Shown: positions 10,096 through 19,700 of the stretch, piece after piece
Numbering within the stretch: position 1 is the stretch's first letter
Layout of the letters: every line of letters begins with the position of its first letter
Source of the DNA: Pedobacter sp. Bi126
GTDB taxonomy: Bacteria > Bacteroidota > Bacteroidia > Sphingobacteriales > Sphingobacteriaceae
DNA: 64,000 bases
NCBI RefSeq assembly: GCF_918698245.1
Contig: NZ_CAKKMS010000001.1
Span: 682,001-746,000, forward strand
Direction of reading: 5' to 3'
Translations under genes and position numbers: made by a program
The notes under the pieces: model-generated
Database searches by the model: none
What the model saw: only the letters and a program-made list of their open reading frames with translations
What the model was told of the DNA's origin: nothing

Positions 10096-13000
10096 TTAGA
10101 GTCCAAGGGTTAAGCCCATTGTAAAGGTTTTGGAGGGTGGTGTAAGCGAACCATCAGCTGCATAAGAAAAAGGATTACTGCTCCCTACCGAGGTTACATC
10201 AGGATCTTGTCCGGTATATTTCGTCCAGGTATATAAATTTTGTCCGGTTACATAAATGCTGGCACTTTTTACACCGACCCTTTTCAGCATATTCTGGGTA
10301 AAGTTGTAGCGTACAGTAACCGAGCTTAAACGGATAAAGGAGGCATCTTCTACATAGCGATCTGAGCCTAACCAATTGTAACCTACGCCGTATAAGGCAC
10401 GTGGCATATCGGTCACATCGCCAGGGTTTCTCCAGCGCCTTAAAACTGCAGTACTTTGGTTGTTAACACCATACATATTGGTGGTGGTAATTTTAGCGGT
10501 GTTTACGATATCGTAACCATAGCGATAACTAAAAAATGCCTGTACTTTCAGGTTGCCATTAAAGATTACGCTTGGCCCAAAACCACCGGTAAATTTTGGC
10601 ACCGAATTGCCGAGGTAAACCATATCTTTTTCATCAATATTTCCATCGTGATTAATGTCTTCATACATCGCATCACCTGGTTGGAATACATAATCAACTG
10701 TGGGGTAATTGTAACGCATGTAAATGGTCTGGCCGTTTGGTCCAATAATTTCTTTCCCGTTCTGATCTCTGGCAATGGTCGCATCATCATCTTTATACAC
10801 CCCTTTGTACTTAAAGCCATAATATGAGCCAAATGGATTACCGATAATCAGGAAAGATTTATAAGATCCCTGCGCCGGAAGTCCTACGGAGCTTTCTCTT
10901 GGATAGAACTCTGAAATGGATTGGATGGAATTAATGTTCCTCGAAATATTGAAATCAAAGTTTATAATCCATTTTTTAGTTTTAACAGGCGTAGTATTGA
11001 TGCCGATTTCCCAACCATTGTTGTTCATGGTACCAATGTTCATGTCAATGGCATTGTAACCGGTAGTAGCAGCAATCCTCAGGTCATTGTAAAACATGTT
11101 TTTAGTGGTGTTCTGATAAATCTCTGCGTCGATTTTAACACGACTATCGAACAGCCATAAATTGAAGCCCAGGTTCTTACCTACTACAGTTTCCCATTTT
11201 AACCTGGAAAGTTCGATGTTTGAGGGATAAACCGCTGCACGACCAGCGTATGACCATGAAAATGGCGTGTAATTGTTAAAATAAGCATAGTTGCTCCCTG
11301 GCGCTTTTCCACTCGCACCATAACTTAAGCGTAAACTTAAATCGTCAATAAACTTGAGGTTTTTCATAAATGGTTCGCCTGAAATTCTCCATCGGGTAGA
11401 AATCCCCGGAAAAAGACCAAAACGGTTATCTGGCGAGAACTTGGAGTTACCATCTACCCTGCCATTCATGTTGATAATGTAGCGGTCTAAAAATTCATAT
11501 TGTGCCTGCAACAACATCCCAACACTTCTGGATTGTGCCTGACTGGAATTTAAGCCCAAACCAGATCCATTGGTAATGGATGGATTGGATGGGTCTTGAA
11601 ATTCAGAAGAAGCCGTATTTGCTGTGGCAACTGTATAAGAGGCCGATTTAGTATCGTTGGTTTGAAAAGAAATCAAACCCTGAAGATTATGCTTTTCGCT
11701 TAAATGCGGACGATAGATCAGGTTAATTTTCGACTGAATGTTGTACGAATCCCCATCGGCATCAGAAGCCCGGTTTACGGTTGGTTCGGTACTTGGTTGC
11801 CCAGTGGCAATTTGAGGTAAAAAGGTTTTGGATTTGGTATTGTTGATATCAAACTGAACATCTACCGTCGAAAATAAAACCGGAGAAATATCGTATTGAA
11901 GATTAAATTTTGGTGTAATACGCTCGCCTATTAAATGACTTGCACCTTCATTTGCCATGGCCAAAGGGTTATAGGTTGCACTATAACGGCCCTGGATATT
12001 GGAAATTGGCGAGAAATATGCTGAAGTTTTATTTCCATATTCATCATACTCATAATCAGACATATTCGGCATTTTATTAATCGCCGTGCTACGCAAAGAT
12101 TTATCGTAGTTAAGATTATTATCCACATGTGTATAGGTTACATCTGTCCTGAACCTCAGTTTGCTCGATACGATATAATCCAAATTAATCTTAGCCGTAA
12201 TCCTTGATAAATCGGTTCCCAAAGTAGTTCCGGTTTGACCTAAATAACCAACCGATGCATAATAACGTGCTTTTTCACCACCCCCGCTCATCGAAACGTT
12301 GTGATCTTGTGTATAACCATTGCGGGTAATCAGTTTTACCCAATCGGTGTTGTTGCTATAGTTGTAGTAATAATAGGCATCAGACGGGTCGTATTGGAAT
12401 GCCTTGTTCTGTCCGTTGTTGCCTAAAAAGTCGAGGGGCAAACCTGTAGCATTCATTACCGCTTCTGGAATAAGCATTGAGTATTGATCGCCCGTTAAAA
12501 AAGGAATGGGATTAGGCTGCTGCGCCATCGAACCCTTAAAATTGTACGATACCACAGGCCTTCCCCTTTCGCCACGTTTGGTATTGATCAGGAGTACACC
12601 ATTGGCCGCCCTCGATCCCCAAACTGCAGTAGAGGCTGCATCTTTTAAAACGGTGATATCTTTAATGTCGGATGGTGCAATATTTAAAAGCTGCGCATAA
12701 CCCTGCTCATCGGCTGTTCCGAAGTTAAAATCAGAAGGAATTTCCGTTTCATAAGGCATACCATCGAGTACAATAAGCGGTTCGGCAGAACCGTTGATCG
12801 ATGAAGTACCGCGGATCCTAATCGACATTCCTGCTCCCGGATCTCCTGAAGTGGTACCAAAATCTACTCCTGATAAACGCCCGGCCAAAGCCTGATCGAT
12901 TGAAGTTACCGCCAGCTCTTCTAAAGCTTTACCGCTAACGGTTGCTGATGCAATAGTAGAGTTACGTTCTGCTATGTTTAAGCCTGTTCCGTTATTCACC

Positions 13001-13374
13001 ATTTTTTTGGCGGTTAACACCACTTCCTGCAAACTGTTCGAGCTTGGCTCTAACGTTACATTTATGGTTGTGCGGTTACCAATCACACCTGCATTATGGC
13101 TGTTATAGCCAATAAATGAAACCACCAACTGATTTTTGGTATTGGTTACCCTTAGGGCGAAATTCCCGTTGATATCAGTACTTACCCCGGTAATGGTTCT
13201 TTTATTCTGATCTACCTCAATAACCGAGGCACCTATAATTTCGAGTTTGTCTTTTTTATCGGTTACTTTTCCACGCACGGTAACGGGCTGCTGTGCACGG
13301 AGGGTTCCTGAATATCCCATGATTGTTAAAATCATAACAGATAGACAGAAAATTCTATATAGAAATATTTTCAT
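10096..13374 (-). CDS. SusC/RagA-family TonB-linked outer membrane transporter (first pair)
   Basis: 1092 residues. A 28-residue signal peptide ends in GTLRAQ. A carboxypeptidase-regulatory-like domain (about 32-115) precedes a TonB-box-like region (LQEVVLTA). The plug (about 120-270) has LAGRLSGVDF and MSIRIRGTSSINGSAEPLIVLDGMP, and a long barrel follows. The role is TonB-dependent import of a glycan fragment with the SusD coded directly downstream. A FAS1 gene lies 29 bases upstream, so the operon reads FAS1-SusC-SusD-FAS1-FAS1-SusC-SusD. Confidence 0.97.
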   Translation of the reverse strand: MKIFLYRIFCLSVMILTIMGYSGTLRAQQPVTVRGKVTDKKDKLEIIGASVIEVDQNKRTITGVSTDINGNFALRVTNTKNQLVVSFIGYNSHNAGVIGNRTTINVTLEPSSNSLQEVVLTAKKMVNNGTGLNIAERNSTIASATVSGKALEELAVTSIDQALAGRLSGVDFGTTSGDPGAGMSIRIRGTSSINGSAEPLIVLDGMPYETEIPSDFNFGTADEQGYAQLLNIAPSDIKDITVLKDAASTAVWGSRAANGVLLINTKRGERGRPVVSYNFKGSMAQQPNPIPFLTGDQYSMLIPEAVMNATGLPLDFLGNNGQNKAFQYDPSDAYYYYNYSNNTDWVKLITRNGYTQDHNVSMSGGGEKARYYASVGYLGQTGTTLGTDLSRITAKINLDYIVSSKLRFRTDVTYTHVDNNLNYDKSLRSTAINKMPNMSDYEYDEYGNKTSAYFSPISNIQGRYSATYNPLAMANEGASHLIGERITPKFNLQYDISPVLFSTVDVQFDINNTKSKTFLPQIATGQPSTEPTVNRASDADGDSYNIQSKINLIYRPHLSEKHNLQGLISFQTNDTKSASYTVATANTASSEFQDPSNPSITNGSGLGLNSSQAQSRSVGMLLQAQYEFLDRYIINMNGRVDGNSKFSPDNRFGLFPGISTRWRISGEPFMKNLKFIDDLSLRLSYGASGKAPGSNYAYFNNYTPFSWSYAGRAAVYPSNIELSRLKWETVVGKNLGFNLWLFDSRVKIDAEIYQNTTKNMFYNDLRIAATTGYNAIDMNIGTMNNNGWEIGINTTPVKTKKWIINFDFNISRNINSIQSISEFYPRESSVGLPAQGSYKSFLIIGNPFGSYYGFKYKGVYKDDDATIARDQNGKEIIGPNGQTIYMRYNYPTVDYVFQPGDAMYEDINHDGNIDEKDMVYLGNSVPKFTGGFGPSVIFNGNLKVQAFFSYRYGYDIVNTAKITTTNMYGVNNQSTAVLRRWRNPGDVTDMPRALYGVGYNWLGSDRYVEDASFIRLSSVTVRYNFTQNMLKRVGVKSASIYVTGQNLYTWTKYTGQDPDVTSVGSSNPFSYAADGSLTPPSKTFTMGLTLGL

Positions 13375-13403
13375 CTTATATAATCTAGTTTTATCTGTAA
13401 GTG

Positions 13404-15683
13404 TTACTTATTGTAATTGAGATAATTGGAAATGGAATGGATAAGGGTACGGTTAGAGAGTTGGTTACTCGAACTGAAATTTACCTGCGTAGTGCGCCCC
13501 GCCCGATCGGTGATGATCAGGTTGCTTGGCTGATTCAAGATATTCAGCAAAGTATTGTCTCCAGACTCTGTTTGCAACAGGGTTAAGTAGTTATCGGCTT
13601 TTTTACCATCCACTGCTACTGATTCGCCATTGATGATGTGGTAAAGGATAAATTTTCTTACCATATCTTTCTGCGCCTCAGATGTTGGTGCCGCTGTAGG
13701 TAAAGCGCCCGTAGCTTTTGTTCCAGGTAATAAACCATCTTTAATGGCTTGTGTAATGGCAGCATTATCGGGTACCAATAGGGTATATTTATTATCAATA
13801 CCTGTATTCATACCTGAGATGGCTTTTGTAGTAGCATTGTAGAGTGAAGAGGTAGAAACAAACCAATAAAAAGACGAAAAACGTGTAGGATCGCTGGTGG
13901 CCAGATTTTGCAGGTGCTGCCCTACATTTTTATCGGTAAAAGCCAGCGGTGCATCAACATAATATACAATGCCATTAATCGAAGTCGCATCTGTTTTGGT
14001 AATGTTGATATCAATACCGGTATCAACTGTTCCACTGGTCTGGATTTTTCCATTGCGGTAGCGAACATAATCGCCACTCTGACTTTCAACAATCCCTGAA
14101 CCACTCAAACTGCTTAATTCGCCAGTTGGGGTAAGCAAAACACCTGTTTTAAATAAACGGAAAGCATTATCACGGTAAATCTGATTATGCGAATAACTTG
14201 CTGTTGGCGAAGTACGATAGCCCCAGGCAGTAGTTGTGGTACCAATACTGCCTTCATTGTAGCGGTAACCTGCTGCTGTTACCACCGCATCGGGCATTAC
14301 CAATAAGGTTTGCCTTACGCCTGGTTGTGTGGTGTATATTTTAACCCCAGAGCCTCCATCGGCATAGGCCAATAAAGTAAGATTGGTAGTCGGATCAAGA
14401 TAAGGCACACCATAAACTGTCCGGAATACGTTCGAACTGTGTGCCTGGTTTACCCCATAAAAAACGGCATTGCTCAAAATCTGTTTATCCACGGCATTAT
14501 CTAAGCTCAGCGTGGTGGTTTCGAGCAGGTAATTTTGACCTTGGGCAAATTTACTTGGCCATAAAGCTGTTGGCCACATATGCGAATTGATAAAATCGAT
14601 AACAATGCTTGGTGGAGTACTTTTAAAGAATGAATTGCCATACTTGCCCAATATTTTTTTTCGGTAAGCCCTAAAAGCCTCGTTGGTTGGCGCCATGATG
14701 GTCCAGCTTGATTTTTGAGATTCGTTAGCCAGATAACTGTTTACCCCAGGCTGCTGATAATTCTCATTATTGATGGAATAAGCCAGTAAACCGTTATAGC
14801 CTTTTACATATACCGAATCGGAACTGCCTGTAGCTACAAAGTTGCGGTGGGTTTGGTATGCATTAGAGACATAAAATTTTAGCGAATCGAGCAGTGCTTT
14901 AAACTCACTGTAATTGGCATTGGTACTGATATATTGGTCGATGCTTTTTAAAGGTAAAGTAACACGGTCTACTTCATGGATCATGCCATTTTCGGCACTG
15001 ATATCCATATTTACTACTGCTGCTGCTGCCACATTAAACCCATTATAGGTAGAACCTGGATAAAATACGTTATAATCGCCGGCACTCATACCACCAGTGG
15101 ACATAAATGCAGTGGTAAAATAAGGGATGTATTTATTATTGTTATCGCCATCTACATAGGCTGAAGTATTTACGCCTCTAACCGATTGTACATTGCGGTT
15201 GGTGGCGATAACTTTTGCCCGCACCCCATCACCTTTTTGTTGTACCCAGTCATAATAAGCAGTTTTTCTTTTAAAGGCAAAACCAACACCCGTTTCTGCC
15301 CCGCCTGCCATTTGGTAGTTACTCAACTGGTCTTTGCGGTAAGCATTGTAAACCAATGCGTATTTTACAATTGAGGTAGCCATCGAATCGCTGATCTCGG
15401 CAGTACCTTTAATATTCTGATCTTTAAAAAAACGTTCGAAAGCCGCATCATTCGGTGCAAAGAAGGTCCACCAGCCTGTTTTGCTTAAAATATCTTTATA
15501 ACCCGCTTTGTCAATTACCGCGGTTAAGTGTTTAAAATTGCCCCTGGCTTCTAGTTGTTGGTAAATAGGATCTCCCAAACCTGCTGGGCGCTCATAAAAT
15601 GCATCAAATTCTTTTTTCTGGCATCCTGATAAAACGGCCAGAAAAAACAGAAAACAACACGAACTTGTAAAAAGTCTGGTCAT
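13404..15683 (-). CDS. Multi-domain FAS1 (fasciclin) surface lipoprotein, first gene of the SusCD operon
   Basis: 759 residues with lipobox Cys21 (VLSGC). At least three FAS1 units are visible: about residues 38-250 (WTFFAPNDAAFERFF, closing GMIHEVDRVTLPL), about 255-565 (WTIMAPTNEAFRAYR, closing NGIVYYVDAPLAF) and about 575-757 (YTLLVPDNAAIT, closing RTLIHSISNYLNY). This is longer than the usual one- or two-domain FAS1 lipoproteins. It is the first coding gene after the repeat array and probably the first gene of the SusC/SusD transcript. A binding role at the cell surface is inferred from fold and context. Confidence 0.9.
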   Translation of the reverse strand: MTRLFTSSCCFLFFLAVLSGCQKKEFDAFYERPAGLGDPIYQQLEARGNFKHLTAVIDKAGYKDILSKTGWWTFFAPNDAAFERFFKDQNIKGTAEISDSMATSIVKYALVYNAYRKDQLSNYQMAGGAETGVGFAFKRKTAYYDWVQQKGDGVRAKVIATNRNVQSVRGVNTSAYVDGDNNNKYIPYFTTAFMSTGGMSAGDYNVFYPGSTYNGFNVAAAAVVNMDISAENGMIHEVDRVTLPLKSIDQYISTNANYSEFKALLDSLKFYVSNAYQTHRNFVATGSSDSVYVKGYNGLLAYSINNENYQQPGVNSYLANESQKSSWTIMAPTNEAFRAYRKKILGKYGNSFFKSTPPSIVIDFINSHMWPTALWPSKFAQGQNYLLETTTLSLDNAVDKQILSNAVFYGVNQAHSSNVFRTVYGVPYLDPTTNLTLLAYADGGSGVKIYTTQPGVRQTLLVMPDAVVTAAGYRYNEGSIGTTTTAWGYRTSPTASYSHNQIYRDNAFRLFKTGVLLTPTGELSSLSGSGIVESQSGDYVRYRNGKIQTSGTVDTGIDINITKTDATSINGIVYYVDAPLAFTDKNVGQHLQNLATSDPTRFSSFYWFVSTSSLYNATTKAISGMNTGIDNKYTLLVPDNAAITQAIKDGLLPGTKATGALPTAAPTSEAQKDMVRKFILYHIINGESVAVDGKKADNYLTLLQTESGDNTLLNILNQPSNLIITDRAGRTTQVNFSSSNQLSNRTLIHSISNYLNYNK

Positions 15684-15971
15684 AAATTATTTGGTTAGTA
15701 CAGGTTTAAGCAAGCAGTGGCGGAAGAGAAAAATTGAATACAGCAAAGCGGTTGAGAAATAAAATCGATTTTTATTTCTGCGCTAAACCCAGGATATTAT
15801 AGAAGCATATCCTGCTAATAAAATTCAATGTAAATCTTTAAGCTACCGGCTTACTTGTTCGGTTATATATTTGGTTATTCAATACAAATCTATCTCAAAC
15901 CGCTAAAATGAGTTTTCAGAAATTGACGAATTGCTTTCGTTATTTGGTGAAAAGAGTGGTTTTGGAGGTTT
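15684..15971. other. Intergenic stretch upstream of the FAS1-SusCD operon, possible minus-strand promoter
   Basis: No gene is seen here. On the minus strand a TAGATTTG (plus 15885-15892) fits the Bacteroidota -7 element TAnnTTTG, about 200 bases before the FAS1 start, but no well-spaced TTTG -33 element is evident. This is the natural place for the HTCS to act. No clear pair of repeated operator half-sites was found by eye. Confidence 0.3.
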
Positions 15972-16775
15972 TTATCGCTGATTTTGCAGGTTACCGTGGA
16001 GTAAAACAATAATTATTAAATCTGCGGAGTTCTTCTTAATCTGCGGGAAAAAGTATAAACCTTGTTACTTTTTGGTTCCCGCTGATTTCGCAGATTAACA
16101 CAGAGGGAAGACAATCTACTCTGTGTATATCATCTTAAATCTGCAGGAAAAAACATAAACCTTGCTGCTTTTTGGTTCCCGCTGATTTCGCAGATTAACG
16201 CAGAGTAAAATCAATTATAAATTTCTGCGCACATCACCTTAAATCTGCAGGAAAAAACATAAATCTTGCTGCTTTTTGGTTCCCGCTGATTTCGCAGATT
16301 AACACAGAGGGAAGACAATCTAATCTGTGTATATCATCTTAAATCTGCAGGAAAAACATAAACCTTGCTGCTTTTTGGTTCCCGCTGATTTCGCAGATTA
16401 ACGCAGAGTAAAATCAATTATAAATTTCTGCGCACATCACCTTAAATCTGCAGGAAAAAACATAAATCTTGCTGCTTTTTGGTTCCCGCTGATTATGCAG
16501 ATTAACACAGCGGGAAGACAATCTAATCTGCGTATATAATCTTAAATCTGCAGGAAAAAACATAAACCTTGCTGCTTTTTGGTTCCCGCTGATTTCGCAG
16601 ATTAACGCAGAGGAAAGTCAGTCATAATTTCTGCGCACATCACCTTAAATCTGCGGGAGAAAATATAAACCTTGCTACCATTTGGTTCCTGCTGATTTCG
16701 CAGATTAACGCAGAGGAAAGTCAGTCATAATTTCTGCGTATATCATCTTAAATCTGTGGGAAAAAACCAGAACCA
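15972..16775. repeat. Tandem array of about seven ~101-bp palindromic units with a ~203-bp two-unit period
   Basis: The anchor GGTTCCCGCTGAT recurs at 16074, 16174, 16278, 16377, 16481, 16581 and 16684 (GGTTCCT in the last), with spacings of 100, 104, 99, 104, 100 and 103. The units alternate between a form with AACACAG...GACAATCTA and a form with AACGCAG...TCTGCGCACATCACC, so the true period is a dimer of about 203 bp. A degraded half unit precedes the first anchor (15972-16060). Each unit can fold on itself, because its start (GATTTCGCAGATTAACGCAGA) is roughly the reverse complement of its end (TCTGCG...AATCTGCRGG). It lies between the HTCS gene and the FAS1-SusCD operon. No spacers of CRISPR type are present. 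Confidence 0.9.
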
Positions 16776-16783
16776 ATTTCAAT

Positions 16784-19700
16784 CTAGCTATTCACCATTG
16801 TTTTTAGATAAGCAGATGGCGAAACGCTATATTTCTCCTTAAAGCAGGTACTGAAATAAGGCAAACTGTTAAAACCGGATAAATAACCCGCTTCTGAAAC
16901 GGTGCATTTGCCCGAATCAAGCAGTTGTTTACTGCGTTTAAGGCGCATATCGCGTACAAACTCCACCGGACTCAATGAGGTCAAACTCTTTAGCTTTTTA
17001 TAGAAAGTTGTTCTGCCCATACCAATTGCTGCCGCAACCTCATCAATATTAAAATCAGATTGGATCATCCCTTCTTCCACAATTTTGATCATCTCTTTCA
17101 AAAAGGTTTCGTCTTTTGAGGTAATTACAATTTCGTCGGGCTGAAGGGATACAATACGCTGCTCTTGTTTATTGGAGAGTTGCTCGAAGAGTTTTTTCCT
17201 CGAACGGATCAAATTATCAATTGCCGCAGAAAGGAAATCAGTATTAAAAGGTTTGGTTAAATAAATATCTGCACCATATTTTAAGCCTTCAATCCGACTT
17301 TCGATAGACGATTTAGCGGTGAGTAAAATTACGGGAATGTGGCTGGTAGCAGCATCATTTTTTAACTGATCGAGCATTTGGATCCCATCCATTTTAGGCA
17401 TCATTACGTCGCTGATAATCAAGTCGGGCAGTATGGCCAAAGCCATTTCAAAACCTTCAGCGCCGTCGCCAGCTGTACTAACGCGATAATGATCTTTAAA
17501 ACTAAGCTCCAGAAAGTTTCGAAGGTCAGGGTTATCCTCTACAATTAACAATTGCGGATGCTGGCCATTGGTATTTGAATTGATTGGTAACACCTGGTTT
17601 CCCGCAGGTACGCTTAAACTTAACGGTTCTTCCAGGCTGCTCTTTTCAGTAAAGTTCACTTCCGAAGCATCGAAATGGGCATATCCGGATTTTAATTGCA
17701 GGGTAAAAATCATGCCGCCACTGCTATGCTGTTCGGCCCACAGCTTGCCATGGTGACTTAAAGCCAATCCACGGGCCAGTGCCAAACCAATTCCCGTCCC
17801 CTTCAAATTGGTATCTGCGGTAATACTTTCTTCGTGATAGATTTCAAATATTTCCTCCAGTTTATCTGTTGAAATGCCTTTGCCCTCGTCAATAATGTGA
17901 ATCAGTATGTCGCCGGTTTCTTCTTCTGTTTTAATCTCGATCCAGATTTTTCGATGAGGTGGTGTAAATTTAAATGCGTTGGAGAGCAGATTATAAAGAA
18001 TAATTTCAATCTTTTCTCCATCTACCCAAGCCAAAACCGGTTGCTGATCGGCAAAAACATCGAATTTAATCTGCTTTTCGTCGGCCATGGCAAAAAAATG
18101 ATTGGCCACCTCCGTTGATAAAGCCACCAAATCAATTTCAGCAACATTAAGCTGCATCTTTCCGTTCTGCAGTTTTCTAAAATCAAGTAGCTGATTGGTA
18201 AACCTGATCATGCGGTTCGCATTTCTGCGGATCACATTTATAAATTCCCTTCCCCTGTCTGATAACTTTTCGTTACGTGATATTTCTTCTAATGGATTTA
18301 CAATCAGGGTAAGTGGCGTTCTGAGTTCGTGCGAGATATTGGTAAAAAAAGAAAGTTTAACCTCCGTTAATTTCTGTTCTACCAAAACTTTATTGCGCAA
18401 CCTGATCATGGTTACAATAATCCGCCTTGCTAAAACAGCGATAACAATAGCCAGCAAAAAATAAACCAGATAAGCCGGCCAGCTCAAATAAAAAGGTGGA
18501 TGGACAATGATTTCTAACGTTTTTTCGGGCAGGGTTAAAAAAAGATCATCATTTGTAGCCTTCACTTTAAAGGTATAGGTACCCGGCGGAATGTTAGTAT
18601 AGGTTGCCCTTCGCAGGTCGTTTACCTGGTGCCAGGTTTTATCGAAACCTTCGAGTTTATAGGCATAGGTTATTTTGTTGGAAACACGATAATCGAGCAC
18701 CGTGTAATCAATACTGATTACATTCTGATCGTAGTTGAGCACTAGCGACTTGGTTTCGTTTATGGTAAATTTTAAAGGAGAATCCTTATCTCCGGGATCA
18801 ATATCCTTATAATACAGTTGAATTTTGGTCAGCGCCATTTTCGCTGAAGTACGCTGATCGGCAATTTTTGAAGGATTGAATTTGATATAACCATCAGTAA
18901 GACCAAAATAAAGCTGCCCATTGTTTGCCGTAAAACAGGTAGCCTCAGAAAAACCAACTTTTGGCAATCCGTCGAAAGAATCGTAGTTTTTGAATGTTTT
19001 ATGCTTTGGGTTAAACCTGGATAAACCGCGTTCGGTTGCAATCCAAATGTTACCTTCTTTATCGCCACTCATGCTGAGCAGCACATCATTCGCCAGGCCA
19101 TTTTGTGTGGTAAACACCTCAAAGCGCAATACATCAGGATTGTTCGGATCGGCAATTACTTTATTTAATCCACCACCAAAAGTAGCAATCCAGATTCCCC
19201 CAGCTTTATCTTTGTAAATATACTGTACGCTATTATTCCCTAAACTTGCATGGTCTCCGCGGATTTTACGGTAAGCTAAAAACCGGTAACCATTGGCAAC
19301 AGGCTTGTTCGGATCAAAGCGCAGCAAACCATTGCTTGTTCCAATCCAGATCCTGCCACTGTTGTCTTCTAATAAATATCGGATAACCTTCGCCCAGCCA
19401 AATGGATAATTATGAAAAGCATTGTAAAAATTCTTAAAACCTTCTTTGCCATCGATATTGCTCAATAAGTTAATGCCACCGCCCAATGTGCCCACCCAAA
19501 TGCGCCCTCTCGAATCTTCAATAACCGAATATACCAGATCGCTGCTCAAACTGTTTACATCCGTTGGGTTGTTTCTAAAATTCTTAAGTGTATAAAGATT
19601 CCGTCTTTGATCGGTTGGTGTGGCTTTAAACAGGCCATCTCCTTTTGTCCCCAACCAAACATTGCCCTTGCTATCTTCTATAATGCTGTAAACGGTACCA

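Noticed and set aside
10456..10827. 123-codon plus-strand frame inside the SusC gene
   Set aside because: It lies wholly antisense to the beta-barrel coding region, and its composition mirrors that gene.
15972..16775. CRISPR array
   Set aside because: Units are about 100 bp, nearly identical over their whole length and palindromic. There are no unique spacers of 30-40 bp and no cas genes nearby.
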